The notes under the pieces are model-generated. The model was not told the origin of the DNA. It ran no database searches and saw only the letters and a list, made by a program, of their open reading frames with translations. Positions 33,378-47,242 of a DNA stretch of 64,000 nucleotides are shown in pieces. The translations under genes and the position numbers were made by a program. The first letter of the stretch is position 1. Each line of letters starts with the position of its first letter. The DNA is from Zhengitettix transpicula (taxonomy: Eukaryota > Arthropoda > Insecta > Orthoptera > Tetrigidae). The DNA is taken from NCBI GenBank assembly GCA_037074705.1, contig CM073596.1, positions 14,316,501 through 14,380,500 of the forward strand, written 5' to 3'.

Positions 33378-35360
33378 AATTATGATGGGCTTAAATATAG
33401 TTTTCAATTAAAGAAACAGCCAGAATATTTTATTATAATCACCCCTTAAACAGCACGAATTTTACCCTTCATTATAGTGTCGCTATTTATAAATGTAAAA
33501 CATGAGGAAAAAAATTTGGAATGAATGGAAGTATTCAAAATTAAATTTAACAAAAATACTAGGTGTAACAATGTATGATATATCGCCTCTATAAGATGTC
33601 AGAGCTACGAAGACGTAAAGTTGGAACTAATTCAGAGAGAATTACAGTAATTTTTTTGCGAGTTACAATTCATATTTATAAAAATGGCATCCGTCAGGAT
33701 GAGTGGAATCCGTGGGATAAAAACTGCCTCTTTGCTATTAAACGGCATCAGACTGTCATCGACCAGACTAGCGACCACAAAAACTATGGATCTGACATTT
33801 TATTTTAAGCCCTTCTCGCATCCGATTCCTACAGGGTCTGAACCTGGACTTTATAGCACAGTGTGTCACTATTCATCTCAACTACGGTTGTTTCCGATCA
33901 GTTTTACATGTAACCCACTTCTCACCCCCCTTTCCTTTGAACGCAATTTTCCTCAGAAATATTTGTCTAAAGTTTGGGAGCAACGAAACACGGTCTTCTC
34001 ACACAGAGATTACATAGTCAGTTTTTCTGAGTCTCAGTTGAGATTCAAGGATAAAAACTTGCTCACATCTCCGCTTACTTCACGAAGATTGGTCGTTTTG
34101 ATGCACCGCGTTTCCTGGGTTATCACGAAATGGAATCTGCGGCCTCAGGGCGTCACATTTGGCAGATTTAATATTGTTCCCAGCTACTTCGCTCTTTTTT
34201 TCCCTCTCCCTCAGTCTCTCGGACGCCATCACTCCGTCAGAGAACGGTCTGTCTTCCCCCCCCTCCCCCCTCGCACACTGAAAGTGTTGGGCTCCTTTCA
34301 ATAAACAGCGGGTCGTTTCTGGTGATTTACAGCCGGCCTCTTGCATACGGGAAACACACATTAGCATAGGAGTCCGGGAGCGGGGATATTTCTGGAGAGA
34401 TTTACAACTCACGTGAACCATTGCCCTCCCCTGTAACTACGCCGCGCCGCAATAACCCCTGCCAACCCGACGGAGCTGTGGCAATTCAGACCTATGAAAA
34501 GGTTCTGTCAACTTTATTGCCCTTTCCGAGAGGACGCCAAAGCGGAGGGGTCAAGTAGGAGACGAATGAGCTCAATTTTTCTCTTAAGAAAAACATTTTC
34601 TGCTCCGGATAATTTTTTTAACAGGAAGATTGTAGAGCTCCATGGCTGAGATTTAATTTTCTGTCTCAACTCCGTCACCTTTAGAGAAGTGCTCATTAGA
34701 ACACTCCTCGGAAAAAAGCGTGTCTGTTCTAATTTCCAACGGGGAGCGCGTCAGTTAGAAAATATACTAAGCAAAGGACGTCTTAAAGTGGTAAAGGTTT
34801 ACAAGAACGTGAAATTAAGACCATCATTTAAATCTGAGCAACCTACCAGCGTTTCTAAGCTAAATTATCTTTACCATGAACTTTGAAGTGTATGTCTAGC
34901 CGCAACAGGTGCGTCTCCTAGCGACATGATAATCAATACATGTTAAAGCGCATAATATAACACAACTAATGGAGATCAGATTATAATCAAGTGATTAATC
35001 AATTAGTCAAGTACGTTAATTTTGACTGTATCTAATAATTTCAGAGTGAATCTGAAACAGAATATTTGTATTCAGCCCGACCCTCTTTAAGAGAGTCTTT
35101 GAACTTACGGGAACATAAAAAAATAATTTGGACTGAAAACCACAGTTCAATTCTAATTATTGGCTAATATTGCAATGAAGTGATGCGCCAGCGATGTGAA
35201 TGATCGATCCTTAATGCGTCGTACTAAAATTTCAAACTCTAATTCACGATTATTAATATATTGTAATAACGTGAGAAGGATATGTGTTCCATCCGTTTAA
35301 TGAAAACATTAAAAATAAAATACGTAAGTCACAAAAAACAGTTTGCAACTTTTTCTGGAG
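33378..35360. other. Intergenic with GC-richer region; unrecognised ORF
   Basis: The region 33680-34560 is clearly GC-richer than its surroundings. It holds the longest ORF of the window (33684-34304, plus, 206 codons) and a 113-codon antisense ORF. The plus translation starts MASVRMSGIRGIKTASLLLN, is rich in S, L, R and F, and has no domain, signal peptide or membrane pattern I trust. It may be chance openness in GC-richer DNA, an exon, or a decayed element. Confidence 0.3.
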
Positions 35361-38095
35361 AATTAATCGAACACAACGTAAATTTAAATTTCGATTTAAC
35401 AGCATCAGGTTACATAGTTATTAAATTCTAATGTAATAAATTCAACTTTAATGCAACTTACGTTTAAAAACTTCAAAACTGTATAATGATATAGATAAAT
35501 CGCAGAAAAATGTATAGATATATATATAACTAAACTATTAAAAACACATCAATAAACCCCATTTGGATTTTTTTATAAAAAAAGTAATTGATTAAAGCCT
35601 CAGTGATACAAATTACTTCAGTTCTATGACAATATTCTGTAAAATATCAGAAATGTTCGGCCTCCTTACATTTTACAAAATATTTTAATAGGGGCTTTTA
35701 CTAATAATATTTATAAAATGTCACGGTTCGCAAAATGAAATTATTAACATATACGACGTGCAGTTTCCATTAATTAGTTATGATAGATAAATAAATTTTC
35801 ATATACTTAATAATTTTTAATTAATTAGTTTAAGTATTAATTTTTATATATTATCACACAGTTCGGACGTAATTCACAGTAATAAACGTCATCGTGATAA
35901 TTAATCGAACGCAAGGTAAATTTCAATTTCGGTTTAACATCATCAGGTTACATAGTTATTAAATTCTAATGTAATAAATTGAACTTTAAAACTTCAAAAC
36001 TGTATAATTATATAGATAAATCGCAGAAAAATATATAGATATATATAACTACACTATTAAAAACACATCAATAAACCTCATTTGGATTTTTTTTTAAAAA
36101 AAAGTACTTGATTAAAGCCTCAGTTATACAAATTACTTCAGTTTTTATGGCAATATTCTGTAAAATATGAGAAATGTTCGGCCTCCTTACATTTTACGAA
36201 ATATTTTAATAGGGGCTTTTACTAATAATATTTATAAAATGTCACGGATCGCAAAATGAAATTATTAACATATACGACGTGCAGTCTCCATTAATTAGTT
36301 ATGATAGATAAATACATTTTCATATACTTAGTAATTTTTAATTAATTAGTTTAAGTATTAATTTTAATATAATATCACACATTTCGGACGTAATTCGCAG
36401 TAATAAAAGTTATGGTGATAATTAATCGAACGCAAGGTAAATTTCAATTTAGGTTTTACAGCATCAGGTTACATAGTTATTAAATTCTAATGTAATAAAT
36501 TCAACTTTAATGCAACTTACGTTTAAAAACTTCAAAACTCTATAATTATACAGATAAATCGCGGGAAAATATATAGACATTGTAATACCCCTCTCGTTGC
36601 TAATTATGATTATATTTTATTTTGAAACTTGAAAATTAAATAATTTGCTCCCATTGAATGCCCAAACTATAGATAATTATGATTATAGGAGTTTAAATTA
36701 AACAAGTTATTAAATTTTATAAACAAAACAATTTTATTAATCTAGAATACAACTCAAGAAAATCACTGTGTATTTTATTATATCCTTTTACATCAACAAT
36801 TAAATTACACTAATTATCTAGTTTATTTTATCAATCAGACTCTGTACCCCAGGGTCTTTACTGGGTTGATAAGGAAACGGAAAAACAAAAATTTACAATT
36901 TAAACAATGCAATTAAATAAAATGAAAAACGAAATGAAACGAAATCTGACTCATTACCCTTGTTTAACAATTTACATAATTTATTACTGAATGTCTACTT
37001 ACAATTTTATTTGGGGTTTTCAGGAATGCTCTTTACTCTACAATGTCCTTCTGTGCACAGACTTTTACACACGCTTCACAGACACGTTTACTTCATCCTT
37101 TTTGATATCCCGGCTCCTGACTGCATGGACTAAAATGTTTATTTTATGTTTAGGCACGGCCACCATTCAATTTGACCGAATATTTATCACCGCTTCCACG
37201 TCCTCCTGCTTTGTGGTCTACATTTCAATTCCTATATCTTCCACTTTCAGATTCTCGCCACACACCACGTCTATCTCCTTCCAACTCTCACGTCCAACTC
37301 CTTCTTAGGTCTCCAGTCCAACTCACTTTTATCTGCATCCCCCTCTCCAGAATATTCCCTTGTTTTCACAGTTTTTGATTTTCCACGTTCGCCAAACAAA
37401 CTTTTGGCTTTCTCACGCTCCGAGAGCCCTTCAATACAATTAAAATAAACATTTGCTTTTAATATAATTGGATGTCCACCAAACTTCTGTCATTATGCCT
37501 TTAGGGTTCCGTCCAGATGTCTGTCAAAACCATTAGCTCTAAGAGCCGCTAAACGTCCAATTATAGTCCTCCCCTTCTCTAAGAGCCACTTATCCATCAT
37601 TTTATTATTATCCTCTTTTTTTATACAAACCACTCAAGAATCCCCAGTCTGAGTTGGTAAACAAATCTGATGAAATAATAACAAAATTCATGTCCTTTTT
37701 AACTGGGTATTACAATATATATAACTACACTATTAAAAACACATCAATAAACCGCATTTGGAATTTTTTTTAAGAAAGTCATTGATTGAAGCCTTAATAA
37801 TACAAATTACTTAGTTTTTATGGCAGTATTCTGTACAATATGAGAAATGTTCGGTCTCCTTACATTTTACGAAATATTTTAATAGGGGCTTTTACTAATA
37901 ATATTTATAAAATGTCATGGATCGCAAAATGAAATTATTAACATATACGGCGTGCACTTTCAAATTAGTTATGATTGATAAATAAATTTTCATATAAGTA
38001 ATAATTTTTAATTACTTTGTTTAAGTATTAATTTTAATATATTATCACACAGCTCGGACGTAATTGGCAGTGATAAACGTCAGCGTAATAATCGA
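35361..38095. repeat. Tandem array of about 530-bp units (three), the third split
   Basis: Units start with AATTAATCGAAC at 35361, 35899 and 36420 (periods 538 and 521). The third resumes after a 1134-bp insertion and ends near 38095, giving a unit length of about 541 without the insertion. Shared landmarks include ACACATCAATAAACC, GGCTTTTACTAATAATATTT and TTATTAACATATACGACGTG. On the minus strand each unit carries CCTGATG, a short spacer and CGAAAT, a motif order seen at retroelement 3' ends. Confidence 0.9.
36581..37714. mobile_element. Probable solo LTR inserted in the tandem array
   Basis: The insert begins TGTAATACCCCTCTCG and ends AACTGGGTATTACA. It thus has TG...CA ends inside a 10-bp inverted repeat TGTAATACCC/GGGTATTACA. 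It interrupts the third tandem unit, whose two parts join as in units 1 and 2. The flanks read ACAT on the left and ATAT on the right, compatible with a short, slightly decayed target duplication. Length (1134 bp) and ends fit a solo LTR. A TIR-type DNA element is the alternative. ORFs at 36991-37308 and 37172-37378 show no homology. Confidence 0.6.
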
Positions 38096-38529
38096 CAAAC
38101 TTACCCGTTCCACTACAGTCGTACTTGCAGTTGAAATTGTAAGGTGTTACTCGTCAGGAGGATTTTCAATGCACTTCCCTTCTCGCCGAGAAAAGTTTCT
38201 CAGAAATCAAACTAACCCACTAGCCCCAGGGGGATTTCCTCCAACCCCCTCAAGCCTGTGTCCTCATTAGCTTCCGCAACGAGACGGCTAAACGGAGGTC
38301 ACATTCTAATGAGGTTCAGACCGTTACATAGGCACACAGAAGCTTCCATTTTGCTTTGAAAACACCACCGACCGGAGCGAAAAAAAGAGGGCAACTGCCA
38401 TCGTATTTAGAAATGCCCGTCTTTATTTTTTTTTCAAGGGGACAGTACTCTACCGCAACCTCTGAAAGGGGAAATAACCACACGGAGTTGGCTTCCAAAA
38501 AATAAACTCATTCAACATATAAATAAAAA
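38096..38529. other. Intergenic; nothing recognised
   Basis: Slightly GC-richer DNA following the tandem array. Short ORFs (38064-38270 plus, 38316-38498 minus) have no recognisable products. Confidence 0.45.
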
Positions 38530-38637
38530 CATTTTAATTTATAAAATACCTAAATAAGATACAAAAAGGTATCTAAATGTCACCATAATATAAATAAATA
38601 ATAAAAAGTCATAAGGTCATCAATTGTTTTATTAAAA
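38530..38637 (+). mobile_element. Family C half-element
   Basis: This is the right arm only: AAGATACAAAAAGGTATC, then AATGTCACCATAATATAAAT, then AAAAAGTCATAAGGTCATCA and TTGTTTTATT. The hammerhead-like core is decayed here (CTAAATA and TAAA in place of CTGAAGA and GAAA). Confidence 0.65.
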
Positions 38638-41600
38638 TGAAAACAGTTAATTTTTTGTGGAAAAATGAGATAAAAAAATTAGTTGTATTTCTATGTGATG
38701 AAACAAGTTGTTATTGAGGGTCGACACGTTTTATAAATGGATATAAAAACGTATTGAATGCCTCTATTTAATTACTATTCGTTCAGTTTGAATAGTTTTG
38801 ACAACACCAAATCCTTCCACACCTCCTGAAGATATTGATTCTTGAATATTGAAAAGCACCTGAAAATTATTTAACATTGCGGTAAAATTTCTTCTAGCCC
38901 AAATCATTAAAAATGACAATGCCCAGTTTAAATAGAAATTTTTTTTCTTCAAGACATTTAAATCACTACCACTGTGTCTGTGTTATATTCTCATACTTTT
39001 ATGTTACCATTAATAAACAAAAACAATTTTGTAATATTTCCATAACCATCAGTACAAAAAAAAACATTTTTAATGCAATTTTAATCCCCAAAATTCTCAT
39101 ACATAAAAATATTCGACCATATTCATTCTAATAAAAAAATGTAGGTATGCATGGTTTTGTAATTACTCAGGATATTTTGATAATGACAATTAATGTTGTC
39201 AAATATTTTTATTTGTGAGAATTACCATTTTTTTGAATAGCCAATTTTTTTAAAAAAAAATTCTTTCGTTCGATAAAGATGTCTGTTTAATATTAAGCTT
39301 CAATATACGGAAATTTTTGACACGTTTCTTTCTTAATGTATTGTTTTAAAATGAGCTATACTTTAGAATAAACATTTTAATCAACGCTTTAGTTAATGAT
39401 AATTTTTTCTACCTTATTGAATTCAAATATTGGATATTATTTCCTCCACTAAACATATGATTTTGTAACGAAGAGTATTTTCATTACTGTAAACCATAGT
39501 AAATGTGCCATGCATAACGAAAAATTGGATGATTTTGGATAGTTTCCTCTTATTATTCCGCTCTCCCAATATATTCTTGTTCGCTTCGCGTACCACCTTC
39601 ATATATAACATTATACAAACCATTTGAAAAGGATAGGTAGAGCTACATATTGATTGTATGCAGAATGCTGATGGTGAGTTTACGTAACGTTGCTCGTGAA
39701 TGGTATATTATGATAACGTGTTTATCATTTAACACTGTCTCCATTCACATGGGAGCTTTGTATACATTATTTGAATGTGCAAGTTTTGGTTCCCCAGCAG
39801 ATAGCCACTTTCATATCAATGTTGATGTGTTGCTGTTGTGTTGTTTGTCTATGGGCTCAAACACGTAATTAAATATTGAGGAATTTCTGTGTGGCGATGA
39901 AAAGTAAATAGCGGATAAATGCTTGCTTGGTTCCACTGGTGGATTCAATGAAAACGCATTAATTACAACGTGTTGACCATTTGAAATGAGCGAATGCATT
40001 GACAAACGATTAAAAGGACGCTGCGAACTGATGATGTGGACAGACGGACGCGATACCGATTTACATTTACATATGAAAGCTCATAGTACACGTTTCGTTT
40101 GAATAAAAATTTTTAACGATCCTCCGAAGATCCATAAAAACAGTTTCCTATTAAATATATTACTTACGAGACCTATTTGCTTTTGTTATAACCCAAAAGC
40201 AAAATTTTATCATTCATGTAACGCTAAATTACAATAAGTAAAACAGTAAGTATATTTTGAAAACATTATGAGGTTATTAAAAAGATTATATTGAGAACTG
40301 AATCTGATATTTTATAAGAGAGACAAATTAAAAAATACATTTTTAAAAATTTTTTGATTTATAAAAATTAATGTATTCCGTTCCATTACTTTGATATGCT
40401 TCTACCATTTTAACTGCATTTTTTTATGTACACATTAAACGTTTACAAACAGTCCAAAGTAAATTTATTTTACCAATACTGTAAATGAGTTTATGTCCAC
40501 CGTATTAAATATTCCATTTTTGAAATATATGCAAAAATTAAACGATTTAAAGTTTATTTATAACCTTGATAAAATATTACTTCTAGTTATCTTTTACTGA
40601 GTGAAATGAAATTCAATGTTTTAAATCGAATAAATAGATAAACAATGCCGTTAGTTTATACTCCAATTTGTAACTCTTAGGCCCCCAAAAAAATACTCTT
40701 ACACTAGAATGTGTAAATATAAGTAATTTAAAAACCATAAGCATTGATGAAACCTAATTCAACGAAAATTTTAAGTCTGTGATTATTAAATACAAATAGT
40801 TCCACGTTATACATAGTTATACTACATTCATTACTGGTAAATATTTAATGCTACTTGTGTATCATTCGTGAAGTGAAAATCACATCGAATTGAGTAGCAC
40901 AATTTTTATATTACTACATCTTCCTTTAAGTTAAAAAGGGGTATATTTAATACAATTTAATGCTTTAATTATATTTCATGAACTTAGCAACAATATTTAA
41001 AAGCTATAATTTCAAAAATATAACTGTTCTTTGACAAATAATTGGCATATCACAGTTTGGACTCAACTTTCATTCATTATAAAATTTCTTATTTGATTTT
41101 ATTATAAGAAACTATAAGGAATTTTTTTATTATTAAAATTAATTTCAATATATAATTGTAATTAATTGAATAAATTTTGTTATACTTAGCTTCAACATAA
41201 TGAGTAATTTATTTGTATATTAATTTTGTCTCCTTTCTAAATTGTGTATTAATTGATGTCCCAAATAAAAAGCGAAAAGTTCTATTTCTTTTTTGTAATT
41301 GAATGAGACATAATTCTTGAATTTAATTTAATTTACTGTCGAATTTATTATGACCATATTGGATAATTTATTTATTTTATACTTCATGTGAGATTAATAT
41401 CAATTTTAAATTAACATTAAAATCTGTCCTAAAAATAAGGTAATGAAAGAAATTAAATATATTATGGCAATTTATAATTATTTGACCGGAAATAACTTGC
41501 CTACAGAAGTTTCAATGTCAAAGTTTCGTAAATCACGAAGAAAATAATTCAGAGTTAACTAAATGAGATAAATAATGCTGATTTTATTTCCTTAGTAACT

Positions 41601-43338
41601 TTTATCTCGATCAACAAAAACGTTGCTCCTTTATTATGTGTAAGTTTCCTTTCTAAGGACCTATATAATTTATATCTATGATAGCCTTTTCTGGTTTTAG
41701 AAGGAAATCTCGGAAGTAAAAAATTAGATGTAGTGCGGGATTGTCTATATAAATCTGGCTCCGTTTTGTCCATAATTATTTGAAGTTCTAAAATTGAAAA
41801 GTAGCTTACCTTATAAGATTAAATATTAACACATTTACCTTGAATGGGATACCCACCCTTTAAAGGTGTATTTTATAATGTTGAAAGGACTAAAAATGGC
41901 AAAAAGTTTCTTAAGGCAAGTATCTCGCGAAATTGTCGAGTTTTTGTCGGTTTATAAAGTGGGAGAGGAATAGAAAGGAAGTCAGTTCCGAATTACGGTC
42001 ACGTCGTATTCATGCAATATTCATTTTATTAATTTATTAATTCAATTTCGTCACGCGCTACCCTTAGGCTGAGTTTCCCTCTTCCGCGTCCCAAGTGGGT
42101 CTCCAGTTATTACAACTTCCTGGATGTGGATCACGTCGCCCAAAACTCAAGACATCCATCTTAAGAGGACTGCGTGGTTATGGTGCATTTAGAGTTCAGG
42201 GAGAATATGCTAAAGACAAATTTATTCGGTTTACTTTAAAATTACGCAAAACAATCTACAATATAAAATTATTATTTGCAAAATCAGACGGGCATCTTCG
42301 TCAGTAAAACAATGAATCAACTTCAGAACAGATTACATTTTTCTACAACCACAATTCGTGCTATATCTACGGTGTTCGCTCCGTTAAATTTTATTTTGAG
42401 ATGAAAATCGATATATTTTTCATAAACGAGAAAGACGTGTTTCGCAGCGGGACGTTAATGCGCGAGAACCATATGATTTGTTACGTCATTCCATCATAAC
42501 TCTGCTTTGCCACACAGAACACTGGCCCATTACGCATTCCCGGTACAGATGTCGCCCATGCAAATTAAGAGGGAGATGGGGGGGGGGGGTCATCTGTTGC
42601 GTCACTTCAAGGGAAGTGGAGCGGACGTAATAGGGGTAGCGACCCCTCGCTGCTTCAGAGTAGTAGTGTTAAGGGAATGCTCATCTAGAATACCTGCGCA
42701 TTGCGAAAATTAAGCAATGGACGACAACCGCTAATTGAGCAGTGCAGTACACAAAACTTGGAAAATTTTCGTATTTATTCCGAAAACGAAACATTTCCCT
42801 TTTTGCGTTAATTAATTGTTTAAATAACCTCCGAATTGTGACCTACGCACTTTAAAGCCACTTATAGGATTCATCTCTTGGAAAATAATTTACCATTAAA
42901 ACTAAAATTGTGAAATAATTATAATTAGTACGCTAACATGGTTTTTAATCTTTTATGCAAAGTAGCGGTCTTAGAGTAATTTTCGTACGACTAAATTATG
43001 TTGATATATTGAAACTCATTCTACATAAATTCTTCTGCTTTATTAGAATATGTCGATACAGATATAAATATTATCATAAATATACTTTAACTGTATTAAC
43101 TGAAACCACTCTTAATGCACCACGATTGAATGTCCATAGTTTCATATTCAGAAGGTTACACTAACCTAAAAGTAATTAAATGATAGTGATTAATTATAGA
43201 CAAATAGTATCACGAGAGAAATATTCCTCGAAAACGTATTCCAAGACATTTCACAATCACTGAACTTTTCTCCAGTTCTCAGTAACATTCTTACTAAAGC
43301 TACATAAAAATACATCTTGTTCTCGCAATAATGTAAAA
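38638..43338. other. Intergenic, AT-rich; nothing recognised
   Basis: About 4.7 kb with no window-internal repeat found. ORFs are all 72 codons or fewer. GC-richer patches at 39560-40080 and 42000-42700 (with a G-run at about 42579-42588) are open only briefly and match nothing I know. Confidence 0.5.
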
Positions 43339-43788
43339 CCTCGTAAGAGAGACACGAAGTGGCTTCCTTTGGGGATGCCTTTTCCTCTCCGTTTTTGAAC
43401 TAAGGTTCCCACAAGCCGAGGCACTTCGGCCTGTTTAGAGAGGTGTATGTTCCGGGGACACAGACCTTGGGCATACGGTTCGTTGTTCCCATGGGAACAG
43501 TCGGACAGCTGCCTCCTAAACTGCGTGCCCACAGCAAACTCTTCTCCCGCTATCGGAAGGACGTGGGACAAGTACCCAATGCCCGACCTACCTGATGCAG
43601 GTTTTTCTGCATTACTTTTAGGCGAATGCCGGGTAGGATCCTTAAACTATAGCCCGGGGGCCCTAGTTAACCCTTGTCTACCTTCCTCTACCCTTCCGAA
43701 TTCCCCCCTTTCAGATACCTTCCTATGCTATTATAGGGGAGTTGCCACAATGCGGATTACCCTCATGCAGCCTGTTACCCTAAAAAAA
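43339..43788 (+). mobile_element. Family A copy with internal deletions (A12)
   Basis: It starts just inside the head (CCTCGTAAGAGAGACACGAA), keeps CAGACCTTGGGCATACGGT, and has lost the segments around GAGTTGTCCGCTATT and GGTCGAGGCACGGAGAAGG. It ends CCTGTTACCCTAAAAAAA. No flanking repeat is visible. The 125-codon ORF at 43447-43824 and the antisense 104-codon ORF are frames of the repeat. Confidence 0.85.
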
Positions 43789-44384
43789 TTGACTACAGGT
43801 TACAGATATTCATGGGGCGGGTAGTACAAATTAAATTAATGACAGGATGAGAACTTTTCAATTTTCAAACTATATGTTGGTTGAGGTAACCTCTATTAGT
43901 ATGTATAATATGACAATTAAAATATAAACATAAGTTCCAAAATTGTTGCATAAAAAAATCTATAAATTACTAATTTATATCTTTACATACTACGTGATTA
44001 TCTAGAATTTATTGTGCGCGACATCTGTTGTACTGCGGGTTAGTATGCATATATACGTTAACATAGAATGGCGGGAGGAGGGGGTACGTAAAACACAGGG
44101 AAAATACTTTTAAATAAAACTATTGTCGTTTAACTGTAGTTGCTATATAAGATGCAAGTTATTAAACTAAATACCATAACTTGTTAACGAATAAAGAAAG
44201 TTTATTGAATTATTATAATATTCTTTAATAAAAGTCATTAACCTTATGAACATATCGCTCTTTTTCCCTCTGTTTGCTGAATAGATAGGTTGAATATCGA
44301 AACTCAAAAAAATCATGAATTTCCATGACGTACTTATATGCAAAAACTCGAGCAATAAATTCTATTTAAATCTAGTATATTATA
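43789..44384. other. Intergenic; nothing recognised
   Basis: AT-rich DNA with a short GC-richer patch at about 44065-44100. No feature supported. Confidence 0.5.
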
Positions 44385-44390
44385 AAATTG

Positions 44391-44545
44391 TGAATAAAAC
44401 AATTGATAACCTTATACAGACACTTTTTATTTATATTATGACGACGTTTGGATACCTTTTTGTATCTTCTTCGGGTATTTTCCGTCATAATATGAATAAA
44501 ATAAAAAGTGTCAGTATAAGGTCATCAAATGTTTTATTAATTCAC
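44391..44545. mobile_element. Family C fold-back element (compact hairpin)
   Basis: The left arm AATAAAACAATTGATAACCT, then TATACAGACACTTTTTATTT, continues to GACGACGTTTGGATACC. The right arm mirrors it and ends GTGTCAGTATAAGGTCATCA, then AATGTTTTATT. The pairing extends outward to GTGAAT/ATTCAC. On the minus strand the left arm reads CCGAAGA, stem GATAC-AAAAAG-GTATC, CAAAC, a hammerhead-like core with two substitutions. Confidence 0.78.
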
Positions 44546-45446
44546 AGAAGGCGTTAAATTAAGACTTTTATAGAGGTTTTAAGTTGCTTTTTTCTCTTTT
44601 ACATTCAAAGCGATTCATACAACCACATGGTAAAGCATACCACATTTAAATTGACCCTGAATTTTAACATTTTCAGTCAGATCACTGCGATTCTTTCAGT
44701 GCCATAAGTTCCTCGAGTACAGTTTAAGAGATCGAGCTGAGAGCGGGAGACGTAATGAGGTAAAATCGCTGCTGGCCGAAGCTAATCGCTGCATCTCTGT
44801 AACGACCCCGGAAGAACTGCTTCACTGTGTCGCACGTACGAACCCCAGGTACGGAGAACAAGTCACAAAAACGGGGACGAGGACCCACAGGGTCGCACGC
44901 AACGACCGATAGCGCTCTGGATGGCCAAGCTCAACCTGCAGCTGTAATTTAATTCTCTGTAATCTCTCAGGCAACTTCTATAAATACTGCAACGGATTTC
45001 ACTTCCGCAGATGGAGAGATCCTCTCTGGGGAAAAACAGAGAGCGGGTAGAATTCTAAACGTGAACGCTGGGATTTTTGTTCGAGAGAAAAGCAATTAAT
45101 TACAAAAGCTTTGCAGTGCGGCATTATTCATTGGGATGGGTAGACAAAGAAGGCAAGTACGCGTTATAAAATGCCGACTTGGAACGTTTTGTAACAGAAA
45201 ACAAAAAAAATTAACGTGGATTTAATGCTTCTAATAATCCCTGACTCGTGGGTACGAAAACGGGAACAGTCGGCACAAATCCTCTGAGCGTTTTGAACTT
45301 TACTTCAGATAGAATTTTCTTATGAATACAGAAACGTTTAATTTAATCGTAGTGATGCCCTTCTAACGAGAAGTGAACATATACATAAAATGCTTTAGTT
45401 GTACAAACAAAACTGATTAGAAATAATTTAAGCAACCAGAGATAAA
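44546..45446. other. Intergenic; GC-richer patch without recognised gene
   Basis: The segment 44700-45060 is GC-richer but frequently closed by stop codons. Nothing assignable. Confidence 0.45.
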
Positions 45447-46051
45447 TCTATATAATAAAAAAGGATGTATATTTGCATGTATGTGTGTATGTATTTACGT
45501 TTTTCTTTATACAAATTTTATAGCGTGGACAGAATGCAACAAAAATTGGTACACATATTCTTCAAAATACGAGAAACGGTACTGAGAGGGTGAGAAACGT
45601 CTAGCATACATGTGGAAAGAATTATAATTAAAAACCGTGATCATTAAATATTAAATTACTGCGCGCCAAGAGACAATGACGTCACGCGAGAGAGAGACGT
45701 TACTACGCAACGAACAAAGGAAATATTTCCTTTATTAGGAATGAAATAAAGCAGAAATATGTTCTTTAAATAAAAAGTATAATTTTATACAGCAATACTC
45801 CATCGAATGGTAATAAAGAAGAATACGAATTACTTTACCATCCTTGCGGAAAATGTCAGTTAATTTTCGCGCTATATTAGTTGTGAGTCTAGCTAACAAT
45901 TTCATCAATGTAATATTTCGTAATGTATGAAGACTGAGTGACAATTGACAATTATATCCTGAAATACTCAAGGAATATATTTAAGTATTCAATTAAATAC
46001 TTTTTCGAGTTTATATAAATAAGTACACGAGCAACGCCGGGCACCAGCTAG
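45447..46051 (+). mobile_element. Non-autonomous Helitron copy 4
   Basis: It starts TCTATATAATAAAAAAGG after an A and ends GAGCAACGCCGGGCACCAG, CTAG, before T. It is shorter than the others (605 bp) because the segment between the AAGTATTCAATT and AATACTTTTTCG landmarks is missing. A minus-strand 78-codon ORF (45735-45971) is incidental. Confidence 0.88.
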
Positions 46052-47170
46052 TTAGAAATATATTCGTAGATGTAAATAATTGCGTTCAGTGCTTTAACTT
46101 TAAAGGTTAATTGATTATCCTTTTATGATTAAAAATCTGTGCTACTTATAAATAAATAAATAAATAAGTTATTAAATAAATAAATCATTTAGAATTAATC
46201 TCTAAAATTAATGTAAAAACTGATCAAATGAAACTCAACATTAACTATGCTCCCTTATTGTTAAGTCAACTTCTTGTTCATAATTTTCATCTTGTTTTCG
46301 TACCTGGCATAAAACAGAGTAATTTTCAAAAATCTCTACTACTTTATAATTGATATTTTATCTGATATTTAATAATAATTAAATGAATTTGTTAGCTAAC
46401 AAGTCAGAACATATCAATTTAATTTACTGCTACAATCAAATAAAAATAGAAACACACTATGATTCGTCCCTAATTTGGGATTTCATCACGTATTCATAAT
46501 ATTTTTTTTATAAAAGGTGAGACCTAATATTATATATCTGTTGCATATAAATATGACATCATTGATGTTAAATTTGAATTATTTGGATTCTAAAATAAAC
46601 CTATTTAAAATCTATTCTTACTTCTACACCCGAGGAAAGCAACAACCATTGTTTTTTTTTCACACCTAAACGAAGCTTGTAATTTTTTTTATTGTTATAC
46701 TAAAACTAATTCCCGGAAACTTTTCAGACTTAAATAAAATTTTCCACCATCTGGACACATTAAATCCATTCAACTACTTAAATTAAAAGTAATCATTTTT
46801 GTCGATCATCTCCTACTGAAATTTATGCATTTTTTTTTCTGAACGATAAATTTTCACGGGATGAGAATAAAAATTTAATAAACCTGTACTCGTTTTCTGG
46901 AAAAATATCTAAGATTTTTATTGACGGTCTCGAAACTTCACATGATGGATATAATAACAAGAGTTTTCGGAACTATACCATAATTTTTAAACAATTTTTT
47001 TTAAGTAACATTTTTACCATATCTATTATTATTATATTACAAAGCAAGACTAAAAAATATTCTTGTTGCCAGACAGAAATAGGTTTCTCGCGGCATCGAA
47101 TATGTGGCCATTTTTAAGACGGACGGGAATTTTAAATCAAACACTGGACACTGTTATATTAATTTCGAGT
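46052..47170. other. Intergenic; short AAAT microsatellite
   Basis: (AAAT)n tracts lie at about 46150-46185. The rest is AT-rich and unassigned. Confidence 0.5.
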
Positions 47171-47174
47171 ATAA

Positions 47175-47242
47175 GACGCACCTGAATTTAGGAGGCAATC
47201 ATTTGAAAAAAAAGGGCGTCTTATAGTCCAAAAAATACGGTA
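47175..47242. mobile_element. MITE remnant with TAAGACGC/GCGTCTTA ends
   Basis: GAGTATAAGACGCACC at the left is mirrored by GGGCGTCTTATAGTCC, followed by AAAAAATACGGTA. This resembles a widespread animal MITE with TACCGTATTTTTCGGACTAT termini, which I recall without being sure of its superfamily. The left terminus is decayed. Confidence 0.5.
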
